From assembly GCA_012267605.1 (NCBI GenBank), contig JAAXGF010000214.1:1-10971 (forward strand): a stretch of DNA of 10,971 nucleotides, given 5' to 3'. Below the pieces are notes generated by a model that was not told the DNA's origin, did not search any database, and worked only from the letters and a program-made list of their open reading frames with translations. Positions 1 through 6,641 of the stretch are shown here, in pieces. Each line of letters opens with the position of its first letter. The stretch's first letter is position 1. Both the position numbers and the translations under genes were made by a program. This stretch comes from Alphaproteobacteria bacterium. Its GTDB lineage: Bacteria > Pseudomonadota > Alphaproteobacteria > JAAXGF01.

Positions 1-1409
1 TGCAAAGACTTTTGACGGCTCACACTGACCGAAATGGTCAAAACCCGAGGAGCCCGCTCGGGACCATTCTTCGTATCGACCCGCTGGGGGATGATACGCG
101 GCCTTATCTGATCCCGGCCAACAACCCCTTTCATGATGGCATTAACGCTATGGCAGAGGTGTGGGCCTACGGATTTCGCAACCCGCAACGGTTCAGCTGG
201 GACCTAGGCGGAAGCGGCCAAATGTTCATCGCGGATATTGGGCAAGCGAATATCGAGGAGGTCAGCCTAGGAAAACAGGGTGGAAACTATGGCTGGAGCG
301 AACGAGAAGGAACATTCATCGTCGATCATAGTGATGAAAACAACGTGATCGAATCAGGTATTGGTGGTGGCGGCGACGGCATGATCGATCCGGTGATCCA
401 ATACGATCACGACGAGGGTCTTGCCATCACCGGCGGCTTTGTTTACCGGGGCCACGCGGTACCGGAACTGCGGGGCCTTTACGTCTTCGGCGACATCGTC
501 AACGGCCGCGTGTTTTATGCCCCTGCCGACAAAATCGTTCAGGGACGATTGGCGTGGGTGCGTGAACTGGCCCTCGAACAAGGCGGGCAAGCATTCAATT
601 TCCGTGACCTAGTCGGCGACGGTGGACGGGCGGACCTCCGTTTCGGCATGGACGAGGCGGGAGAGTTGTACCTTCTTTCCAAACAAAACGGCGGGATATA
701 TCGGTTCACCAGCTTGCGCTCGGAGGCGTTGGCGGGGTTGCCAACGGCTGACCCTGCCGCACCCTTGACCGATCCAGATTCCCAGGACATCGCTCAAGAG
801 CCCGACGATGGGTCCTCGGAGGCTCTCCCTGTCACCGGACTGATCATCCTCGCGGTCGTCGCGATCCTCGCAATCGGACTGTTGATCCTCGTGTTCGTTC
901 TTCTTTCCCGGGGCTTGCGCGAATCGCCAGAACAATCCGAATTGCTCGGTGACGCTGGCGAGCCTCTGTCGGAAGGTTCGTTTTTCCACAACTCAGAAAT
1001 TGATAACGCATCGATCAAAATCGAAAAGGAAAAACGCTTAATCTCTTTGACAGGCCCAACCCTACCGGCTGGTCGAGTGGAACTGGATTTAAAGGAGATA
1101 TCTGGATGTCGGGTCCTGCTCAACGGCAATGTCGTCTTTGATATGGCGGACGAAGCGGCGAGCGTGGTCGCTGATCACGATGTTCCGGAGGAAAAACTAC
1201 TACGGATTCTCTCGCCGATCGGGTATCAGCCTCTGGGGCACCACGACACGCGGCGCCTCGACCTGCTCCTTTCGACCGCTGGCGTCCAGCCAAAGAATTT
1301 CCAGATCAATGTCTACTACCGGGTCGGCAACAACCGAACCACACGATATTCCTATAACGACTCTTTGCGGCACATTCTGCGTTGTCTCAAAGCCTTGGCG
1401 TATCACTGA
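1..1409 (+). CDS. PQQ-dependent sugar dehydrogenase (glucose/sorbosone dehydrogenase family), 5'-truncated by the window, with membrane helix and extra C-terminal domain
   Basis: The frame is open from position 3, the first complete codon, so the true start lies before the window; a TTG at 12 is in frame but is probably internal. Residues below count from that TTG. Family motifs appear in the expected order: RNGQN and LGTILRIDP (7-24), WAYGFRNPQRFSWD (51-64), IADIGQ (73-78), GGNYGW (90-95), AITGGFVYRG (138-147), LRGLYVFGD (153-161) and FGMDEAGELYLL (211-222). Members of this family are six-bladed beta-propellers that oxidise aldoses with PQQ, usually in the periplasm. The Arg-Asn of GFRNPQ is likely near the cofactor, by analogy with soluble glucose dehydrogenases. 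A low-complexity acidic linker (about 243-271) leads to a hydrophobic helix (about 276-298) followed by SRGLR. The charge pattern suggests the propeller is outside and the last 165 residues are cytoplasmic. I do not recognise that tail. The substrate cannot be told from sequence. It converges on ndk. Confidence 0.85.
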   Translation, partial: QRLLTAHTDRNGQNPRSPLGTILRIDPLGDDTRPYLIPANNPFHDGINAMAEVWAYGFRNPQRFSWDLGGSGQMFIADIGQANIEEVSLGKQGGNYGWSEREGTFIVDHSDENNVIESGIGGGGDGMIDPVIQYDHDEGLAITGGFVYRGHAVPELRGLYVFGDIVNGRVFYAPADKIVQGRLAWVRELALEQGGQAFNFRDLVGDGGRADLRFGMDEAGELYLLSKQNGGIYRFTSLRSEALAGLPTADPAAPLTDPDSQDIAQEPDDGSSEALPVTGLIILAVVAILAIGLLILVFVLLSRGLRESPEQSELLGDAGEPLSEGSFFHNSEIDNASIKIEKEKRLISLTGPTLPAGRVELDLKEISGCRVLLNGNVVFDMADEAASVVADHDVPEEKLLRILSPIGYQPLGHHDTRRLDLLLSTAGVQPKNFQINVYYRVGNNRTTRYSYNDSLRHILRCLKALAYH

Positions 1410-1564
1410 TACCCGATTCACCACCTATTGGCCGCGGACCCAAAAAGATTGGTCGTGGGTAAAGGGCAGGCAACAATTCAGCGCGACCGCCCACCCAGAA
1501 AAGGCCGTGAGCGGAGTTCTAAAGCGCCAGCCGAAAAATTCTGGAAATTAGTTTCAACGCGCAT

Positions 1565-1598
1565 CGGCACAAATTGCGAATTCTGGTTTGCCGTGCCG
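1565..1598 (-). terminator. Possible hairpin downstream of ndk (weak)
   Basis: CGGCAC at 1565-1570 pairs with GTGCCG at 1593-1598. The inner CAAA/TTTG can extend the stem through a two-base bulge. It begins 9 bases past the ndk stop on the minus strand, in the 197-bp gap between two convergent genes. No U-rich tract follows on either strand, so an intrinsic terminator is only a possibility. Nothing else is visible in 1410-1606. Confidence 0.25.
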
Positions 1599-1606
1599 CG
1601 TTACTG

Positions 1607-2029
1607 TCAACCCACCAGTTCGATGGCACTGAAGAAGTACGCGATTTCGAAGGCAGCGGTTTCCGGAGCGTCGGAGCCGTGGACCGAATTGGCCTCGACA
1701 GACTCGCCGTGTTTGGCGCGTATTGTGCCTTCAGCCGCGTTCTTGGGGTTTGTGGCACCCATGATTTCCCGATTTTTGGCGATGGCATCCTCGCCCTCGA
1801 GCACCTGCACCACCACCGGCCCCGAAGTCATATAGGCACAAAGATCGTCGTAGAAAGCGCGTTCGGCGTGTACCGCGTAAAAGCCCTGGGCCTGCTTCAA
1901 GGTTAGGCGCAAACGCTTTTGGGCAATGATTCGGAGCCCCGCCTCCTCGAATTGTGCGTTGATGGTTCCGGTCAAGCCGCGCCGCGTGGCATCCGGTTTG
2001 AGGATCGAGAGCGTGCGTTCCTCGGCCAT
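1607..2029 (-). CDS. ndk: Nucleoside diphosphate kinase
   Basis: Ndk moves the gamma-phosphate of ATP to other nucleoside diphosphates through a phosphohistidine, which keeps cytoplasmic NTP and dNTP pools balanced. The protein is 140 residues, the usual bacterial length. It carries the N-terminal ERTLSILKPDA (4-14, with Lys11 in the phosphate-binding position), MTSGPVV (67-73), GATNP (91-95) and the active-site block NSVHGSD (114-120) with catalytic His117. The frame stays open 48 codons further upstream, but ATG at 2029 is chosen because homologues begin at MAEERTLS and because GGGGAGG sits just upstream. It is the third minus-strand gene after pepA and holC, 112 bp from holC. A promoter candidate in that gap suggests independent expression. 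No key residue is missing. Confidence 0.97.
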   Translation of the reverse strand: MAEERTLSILKPDATRRGLTGTINAQFEEAGLRIIAQKRLRLTLKQAQGFYAVHAERAFYDDLCAYMTSGPVVVQVLEGEDAIAKNREIMGATNPKNAAEGTIRAKHGESVEANSVHGSDAPETAAFEIAYFFSAIELVG

Positions 2030-2080
2030 GACATCGCCTCCCCTGAGTGGAATTATGATGAAAGATTGAAATTCGGGCGC

Positions 2081-2109
2081 CTTATAGCCGCTCACCCGAC
2101 GAGGAGCAA
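2081..2109 (-). promoter_or_regulatory. Putative sigma70-type promoter of ndk
   Basis: On the minus strand TTGCTC (2104-2109) and TATAAG (2081-2086, five of six consensus bases) are separated by exactly 17 bases. The predicted transcript start falls about 45 bases before the ndk ATG. The -35 element matches only the leading TTG. A TTGACG lies further upstream, but its spacing to the same -10 is 24 bases, which is too long. Confidence 0.4.
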
Positions 2110-2141
2110 CCGTCAAGGGATTGGTCCGGGGTTGTCGCCGC

Positions 2142-2591
2142 CTAACCCTTACGCTCCCAACCGCCACCCGCATTTTGCGCCCAGTACGTCACCTCGTGGC
2201 CGGCCTCGCGTAAACGTCTCCAGCGGTCGCGGGCGGCGGCCACGGCGGCTTCGTCATTGCCGTCGAACAGGTCAAGACAACGCTGAAATTGATCGAGGTG
2301 GGTGGCCTCGATACCGTCGGTAACAACCAGCACCCCCGCCCCGTTAGGGTTTTCCTCCTTGCGGGTCAGATAGATGGGCTGGTCGGCCGGATCGCCATCG
2401 CGTTCACGTCCATGGGGCAGAAACGAGCCCTGGTCATAGGTCCATAAATGGGCGTCCAGTGCCTCTAGGCGAGCATCGGAGTCGCACATCACGACAGCGC
2501 GCATTCCGCCCGCCAAGACCTTTTCGAGCAAGCGCGGAAGCGTCTTCTCGAGCGGCGTACGAGTAAGGTGATAAAAATTCACAGCGGACAT
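2142..2591 (-). CDS. holC: DNA polymerase III, chi subunit
   Basis: HolC (chi) is an accessory subunit of the replicative clamp-loader complex. In characterised bacteria it pairs with psi and links the polymerase holoenzyme to single-strand binding protein. The 149-residue product is of normal size for the family. It shows the N-terminal VNFYHLTRTPLEKTLPRLLEK (4-24), the RAVVMCDS strand (31-38), LWTYDQGSFLPHG (49-61), QPIYL (71-75) and NPNGAGVLVVTDG (81-93). The conserved SFLPHG and PNGA blocks make the call secure. The ATG at 2591 gives the family's usual N-terminus, although the ribosome binding site is poor (GGCGG, close to the start). It lies 70 bp downstream of pepA in the same orientation. 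The pepA-holC pairing is also known from gammaproteobacteria. Expression probably depends partly on reading through the hairpin in that gap. Confidence 0.93.
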   Translation of the reverse strand: MSAVNFYHLTRTPLEKTLPRLLEKVLAGGMRAVVMCDSDARLEALDAHLWTYDQGSFLPHGRERDGDPADQPIYLTRKEENPNGAGVLVVTDGIEATHLDQFQRCLDLFDGNDEAAVAAARDRWRRLREAGHEVTYWAQNAGGGWERKG

Positions 2592-2608
2592 TTAGCCGCC
2601 AATTGTTG

Positions 2609-2636
2609 AAACCCTCTTCCTTGACGAAGAGAGTTT
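2609..2636 (-). terminator. Intercistronic hairpin between pepA and holC
   Basis: In the minus-strand transcript AAACTCTCTTC pairs with GAAGAGGGTTT over 11 positions (10 Watson-Crick pairs and one G-U) around a six-base loop. It starts 26 bases after the pepA stop. The 3' arm ends in UUU, but CAAC follows instead of a longer U tract, so it may be a partial terminator, an RNA-processing site or a 3'-end stabiliser. On the plus strand the stem contains a mismatch, which points to minus-strand function. Confidence 0.45.
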
Positions 2637-2661
2637 GATTGCGGGCGACGGGAATCTCGCT

Positions 2662-4167
2662 CTAGGCATCCGCCTCATAATTGTCGGCCACGAATCTATC
2701 GAGCAATCGCACGCCAAAACCGGTCGCGCCCTTGGGCACTGTGGCGGTGTCCTGCTTGGACCAGGCAACACCGGCGATGTCGATATGTGCCCAGGTCACG
2801 TCATTGACGAAGCGCTGCAGAAACTGCGCCGCGGCGATGCTTCCTGCTTCGCGATTCTTGCCCAAATTTTTCATGTCGGCGATTTGCGAGTTGATGTCCT
2901 TGTCGTAACGCTCTCCCAGGGGCAATCGCCAGACCTGCTCGCCGACCGCGTCGCCGGCGGCTGTGATCTTTTTGGCCAACCCGTCGTCATTGGCGAACAG
3001 CCCAGCGCGGTAGCTGCCCAAAGCAACGATAATGGCGCCAGTCAGGGTGGCCAGATCGATCATCGCCCGCGGACTGAAGGTCGCTTGGCAGTACCACAAG
3101 GCGTCGGCTAAGACGAGCCGGCCCTCGGCATCCGTGTTGATCACCTCGATGGTTTGCCCGGACATGGTTTTCACCACGTCGCTGGGGCGTTGGGCGGTGC
3201 CGGATGGCATGTTCTCCACCAGACCGACGACGCCTACGGCGTTGACCTTGGCCTGGCGCCCTGCGAGGGACTTGATCAGCCCCGCCACAACTCCTGCGCC
3301 ACCCATGTCCCATTTCATCTCTTCCATGCCGCCCGAGGGCTTGATCGAAATGCCACCGGTGTCAAAAGTGACTCCCTTGCCCACGAATGCTAGCGGCGGA
3401 TCATCGGCTCCTTTTGGCGAGCCGTTCCAGCGCATCACAACTAGACGCGAATCCCGTGCGCTCCCCTGGCCGACTCCGAGCAGGGCACCCATGCCGAGTT
3501 TTCGCATCTTGGCCTCGTCGAGAATTTCGACATCAACACCTAGATCCGACAGCGACTTTGCGCGCTCGGCGAAGGTCTGCGGATAGATGACGTTGGGCGG
3601 TTCGGATACCAGGTCGCGGGTTAAAAACACGCCGTCGGCAAGGGCCTGAAATCGAGCGAAGGCTGCTTTGGCCTTGCCCGAGGACTTCGACACGATCGTG
3701 AGCTCGGATAATGTCGGTTTGGTCTCGGGCTTTTCTTTGGTCCGGTACTTGTCGAACCGGTATGCGCTCAGACAAGCACCAAAGGCGAGATTCGCCGCGC
3801 GCGCCGTTGTCGGCAGGTTATCGTCGTCGGCCTCGTCGACAAGCACGGCTGCCCGCGCTGCGCCGGACCGATTCAGTTGAGCCACGAGGCCGCCGCCGAG
3901 GTTTTGCAATGTCAGCGCTTTTACCGATCCGCGTTTACCGAGACCGGCGACAACTACACGGCTGGCATCGATTCCAGCCGGCATCAGGATATCCAGAAAT
4001 TGTTCCTTCGCGCCGCTAAACCGACTCGCCCGCATCGCGCGAGTCAAAGTCGCGTCCGATTTTTCGTCGATGCTCTTGGCGGCGGCACCAAGATGACGCC
4101 CGGCGAAGGCAGTGACAACGATCGCATCGGCCTTGTCCGGGGGTGAATCAGAAAAAGTAATCTTCAT
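2662..4167 (-). CDS. pepA: Leucyl aminopeptidase (M17 family cytosol aminopeptidase)
   Basis: PepA is a two-metal cytoplasmic exopeptidase that removes N-terminal residues from peptides. In E. coli the homologue also binds DNA in cer recombination; nothing here shows that role. The 501-residue product has a divergent N-terminal regulatory domain and a conserved catalytic half. Metal-ligand and active-site residues are all present: Lys264 and Asp269 in GKGVTFDTGG, Lys276 in ISIKPSGGM, Asp287 in KWDMGGAG, then Asp346, Glu348 and Arg350 in the signature NTDAEGRL. Each sits a constant six positions before its E. coli PepA counterpart, which supports the ATG at 4167 over an in-frame GTG at 4284. 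A GAGG motif precedes that ATG. It is the first gene of the minus-strand group with holC and ndk, and is divergent from the ATP synthase operon. A late HIDIAGVAW block near the C-terminus also fits the family. Confidence 0.96.
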   Translation of the reverse strand: MKITFSDSPPDKADAIVVTAFAGRHLGAAAKSIDEKSDATLTRAMRASRFSGAKEQFLDILMPAGIDASRVVVAGLGKRGSVKALTLQNLGGGLVAQLNRSGAARAAVLVDEADDDNLPTTARAANLAFGACLSAYRFDKYRTKEKPETKPTLSELTIVSKSSGKAKAAFARFQALADGVFLTRDLVSEPPNVIYPQTFAERAKSLSDLGVDVEILDEAKMRKLGMGALLGVGQGSARDSRLVVMRWNGSPKGADDPPLAFVGKGVTFDTGGISIKPSGGMEEMKWDMGGAGVVAGLIKSLAGRQAKVNAVGVVGLVENMPSGTAQRPSDVVKTMSGQTIEVINTDAEGRLVLADALWYCQATFSPRAMIDLATLTGAIIVALGSYRAGLFANDDGLAKKITAAGDAVGEQVWRLPLGERYDKDINSQIADMKNLGKNREAGSIAAAQFLQRFVNDVTWAHIDIAGVAWSKQDTATVPKGATGFGVRLLDRFVADNYEADA

Positions 4168-4469
4168 GGCTGCCTCATGGTCACCCGATCGGTCGCGGGT
4201 ATCGGCTCCCGGCCGGGATATGTTTGAGCCGTGAATGTAGCCGAAGCGGCGGCGATGAAAAGTCCTGTTTTCGATAATGTTCACAACGCCAGCCGACGGA
4301 CCGCCAAAATGCGCGGACTGTATCCAGGTTAGAGTTTCCCAATGTGTGCAACCCCGGAAACCGGGGCGTCGGAGCTTCCCGCCTCGCTAGGCTTGTTGCA
4401 TCAGACCGGGTCCTGTGATACCAATCCGCCGATTCCGCTTGGGGGATTTCTTTGATGCGGGACATTCAC

Positions 4470-4497
4470 TTGTGAAAACATTTTCTCTTATTTGAAT
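4470..4497 (+). promoter_or_regulatory. Candidate promoter of the F1 ATP synthase operon (weak match)
   Basis: TTGTGA (4470-4475) and TTGAAT (4492-4497) each match four of six sigma70 consensus bases, with a 16-base spacer, in the A+T-rich patch just ahead of atpH. The predicted start would give a leader of about 30 bases. The near-palindrome GAAAACATTTTC overlaps the -35 and spacer and could be an operator. The match is modest and alternatives exist. Confidence 0.25.
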
Positions 4498-4517
4498 CGA
4501 CTTTTATCAGGGGCGTT

Positions 4518-4524
4518 GAGAGGA
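4518..4524 (+). promoter_or_regulatory. Ribosome binding site deciding the GTG start of atpH
   Basis: GAGAGGA ends nine bases before a GTG codon. No ATG lies near this point in the frame, so this Shine-Dalgarno sequence is what fixes the non-ATG start of atpH. Confidence 0.7.
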
Positions 4525-4533
4525 CAATCGTAA

Positions 4534-5094
4534 GTGGCGACCGAGGGTAGCGAGGTCAGCGGTCTCGCCGGGCGATACGGGACCGCTTTATTCGAATTGG
4601 CGGTAGAGCAAAAGGCGCTTGATCCGGTTGCTGCCGACCTGGCCGGGATCAAACGATTGCTCTCGGAAAGCGCCGAGCTGAGACGGCTTGTGCGTAGCCC
4701 CGCATTCACCCGCGAGGACCAGAGCCGGGCGATGGGCGCGTTGTTGGACAAGGGCGGCGCCGCCGAGTTGACCCGCCGTTTCGTCGGATTGCTGGCGCAG
4801 AAGCGCCGGTTGTTCGTACTCGACGGTGTCATCGCCGTATTTGCTCGCCTGAATGCTGCGCACCGTGGCGAAGTCGCCGCCGAGGTGGTATCGGCCGCGC
4901 CGTTGAGTGCGGAACGCATCGAGTCGGTGACGAAGACCCTGGCCAAGGTGATCGGCGGCCGGGTCGCATTGGAAACCCGGGTCGACGAACGCCTTATCGG
5001 CGGACTCGTCGTGCGGGTCGGCTCGCGCATGGTGGATAGTTCCGTGCGGACCAAACTTCAACGGCTTCAGCTTGCCATGAAAGGGGTTGGATGA
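4534..5094 (+). CDS. atpH: F1F0 ATP synthase subunit delta
   Basis: Delta sits on top of the F1 head and ties it to the peripheral b/b' stalk, acting as part of the stator. The 186-residue product matches the family in length and pattern: an N-terminal helical domain with SGLAGRYGTALFELA (9-23), RLVRSPAFTRED (51-62), a central RRFVGLLAQKRR (81-92), and the C-terminal signature DERLIGGLVVRVGSRMVDSS (151-170) that contacts the stalk. The start is GTG, supported by GAGAGGA nine bases upstream and by the family N-terminus. It is the first gene of the F1 operon. Its TGA overlaps the atpA start region within ATGATG, so translation of the two is probably coupled. No anomalies are seen. Confidence 0.96.
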   Translation: MATEGSEVSGLAGRYGTALFELAVEQKALDPVAADLAGIKRLLSESAELRRLVRSPAFTREDQSRAMGALLDKGGAAELTRRFVGLLAQKRRLFVLDGVIAVFARLNAAHRGEVAAEVVSAAPLSAERIESVTKTLAKVIGGRVALETRVDERLIGGLVVRVGSRMVDSSVRTKLQRLQLAMKGVG

Positions 5095-6623
5095 TGGATA
5101 TCCGGGCAGCCGAGATTTCCGCGATCATTAAAGAGCAGATCAAGAACTTTGGCACCGAGGCGGAAGTCGCGGAGGTGGGTCAGGTACTCATGGTCGGTGA
5201 CGGAATCGCACGGGTCTATGGCCTTGATCAGGTACAGGCCGGAGAAATGGTGGAGTTTCCCGGCGGCATCAAGGGGATGACCCTGAATCTGGAAGAAGAC
5301 AATGTCGGAGTCGTTATCTTTGGCGACGACCGGGAAATTAAGGAAGGCGACGTGGTCAAGCGTACCGGTGCCATCGTTGATGTTCCCACCGGCAAGGGTC
5401 TGCTGGGGCGCGTGGTGGATACGCTGGGAGAACCGATCGACGGCAAGGGACCGCTAAAGAACGTCACTCGTTCCCGAGTAGATGTGAAGGCCCCCGGCAT
5501 TATTCCGCGCCAGTCCGTGCACGAACCGGTGCAGACTGGATTGAAGGCGTTGGACAGTTTGGTCCCCGTGGGGCGCGGTCAACGTGAGCTCATCATCGGC
5601 GACCGGCAAACCGGGAAGACTGCCGTCGCAATCGATACCATTATCAACCAGAAGCCGATCAACGAGGGGAAAGACGAAAGCAAGAAACTCTACTGTGTTT
5701 ACGTGGCCGTGGGGCAAAAACGTTCAACCGTGGCACAAATCGTCAAGACCCTGGCTGAAAACGACGCCCTGAAATATACCATCGTGGTCGCGGCGACGGC
5801 TTCGGACCCGGCGCCGTTGCAGTTCCTCGCTCCGTACGCCGGCTGCGCCATGGGTGAGTATTTCCGCGATAATGGCATGCATGCCCTGATCATTTACGAC
5901 GATCTTTCCAAACACGCCGTATCCTATAGGCAGATGTCTCTGCTGCTGCGCCGGCCACCCGGCCGCGAGGCGTATCCCGGCGATGTGTTTTACCTGCACT
6001 CGCGGCTTTTGGAACGGGCGGCCAAACTGAACAAAGACAACAAGTCCGGATCGCTAACCGCCCTGCCGGTGATCGAAACCCAAGCCGGCGACGTGTCAGC
6101 CTACATTCCAACCAACGTTATTTCCATCACTGACGGTCAAATCTTTCTTGAAACCGAGTTGTTTTATCAAGGCATCCGGCCGGCCATCAACGTCGGTCTC
6201 TCGGTGAGCCGGGTCGGCTCTGCGGCCCAGATCAAGGCGATGAAGCAGGTCGCCGGTTCGATCAAGCTGGAACTGGCGCAATACCGCGAAATGGCGGCCT
6301 TCGCCCAGTTCGGTTCCGATCTCGACGCCGCCACCCAGCGATTGCTGGCCCGCGGTGAGCGGTTGACGGAATTGTTGAAACAGGGCCAATACCAGCCATT
6401 GGCAGTGGAAGAACAGGTGGCAATCATTTTCGCTGGTGTTCGCGGATATATTGACGGCATCGATACCGGCGACGTTGTGCGTTTCGAGGCGGAAATGCTC
6501 AAGGAACTTCGCTCCAAGCAAGGAAAGTTATTGGAAGCCATTCGCAAGGATCAGGCAATTAGCGAAAAGACCGAACAAAAGCTTTCGGAGTTCATTGAGT
6601 CTTTCGTCAAGAAGTTCAAATAG
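5094..6623 (+). CDS. atpA: F1F0 ATP synthase subunit alpha
   Basis: Alpha alternates with beta in the F1 hexamer and carries the non-catalytic nucleotide sites. From the ATG at 5094 the protein has 509 residues, normal for the family. Visible are the N-terminal MDIRAAEISAIIKEQIKNFG, the beta-barrel domain, the P-loop GDRQTGKT (169-176), a Walker B-type strand ALIIYDD (264-270), and the signature PAINVGLSVSRVGSAAQ (363-379) with the arginine finger at Arg373 that completes the catalytic site of beta. Two adjacent ATG codons (5091 and 5094) are possible starts. The second is preferred because homologues begin MDIRA/MEIRA and because AAGGGG (5081-5086) is better spaced to it. Its first base overlaps the atpH stop. 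It is followed 18 bp later by atpG. Confidence 0.97.
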   Translation: MDIRAAEISAIIKEQIKNFGTEAEVAEVGQVLMVGDGIARVYGLDQVQAGEMVEFPGGIKGMTLNLEEDNVGVVIFGDDREIKEGDVVKRTGAIVDVPTGKGLLGRVVDTLGEPIDGKGPLKNVTRSRVDVKAPGIIPRQSVHEPVQTGLKALDSLVPVGRGQRELIIGDRQTGKTAVAIDTIINQKPINEGKDESKKLYCVYVAVGQKRSTVAQIVKTLAENDALKYTIVVAATASDPAPLQFLAPYAGCAMGEYFRDNGMHALIIYDDLSKHAVSYRQMSLLLRRPPGREAYPGDVFYLHSRLLERAAKLNKDNKSGSLTALPVIETQAGDVSAYIPTNVISITDGQIFLETELFYQGIRPAINVGLSVSRVGSAAQIKAMKQVAGSIKLELAQYREMAAFAQFGSDLDAATQRLLARGERLTELLKQGQYQPLAVEEQVAIIFAGVRGYIDGIDTGDVVRFEAEMLKELRSKQGKLLEAIRKDQAISEKTEQKLSEFIESFVKKFK

Positions 6624-6641
6624 CGGCACGGGACCTCCGCC

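Larger units (their letters stand above)
4168..4533. other. Divergent intergenic region between pepA and atpH
   Basis: These 366 bases hold no gene I can support. Visible structure: a perfect 12-base palindrome TCCCGGCCGGGA (4207-4218), a tight hairpin CCCCGG-AAA-CCGGGG (4352-4366) with no T tract after it, and an A+T-rich stretch (about 4468-4510) just before atpH that contains the near-palindrome GAAAACATTTTC (4474-4485). Promoters for pepA (leftward) and the atp operon (rightward) should lie here. A minus-strand open frame covering 4181-4465 has no recognisable family features and looks random. Confidence 0.6.

Noticed and set aside
825..911. LPVTG followed by a hydrophobic helix and SRGLR in the sugar dehydrogenase, resembling a sortase cell-wall sorting signal
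   Set aside because: Sorting signals sit at the extreme C-terminus, but here 165 more residues follow, and the organism looks Gram-negative. The match is probably chance.
1428..1906. Plus-strand open frames of 110-135 codons overlapping the end of ndk
   Set aside because: They lie largely antisense to the clearly conserved ndk gene and show no family features.
2030..2173. Longer ndk reading frame extending 48 codons upstream of ATG 2029
   Set aside because: The family N-terminus begins at MAEERTLS and a strong ribosome binding site precedes it. The extension would also overlap the end of holC.
4168..4284. Longer pepA starting at GTG 4284
   Set aside because: The extra 39 residues look unlike the family. 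With ATG 4167 the active-site residues keep a constant six-residue offset to E. coli PepA, and a GAGG motif precedes that ATG.
4181..4465. Minus-strand open frame of 94 codons in the pepA-atpH gap
   Set aside because: It has no recognisable motif and no good ribosome binding site, it is rich in Arg/Ser/Pro as random G+C-rich frames are, and it would fill the region where the divergent promoters are expected.
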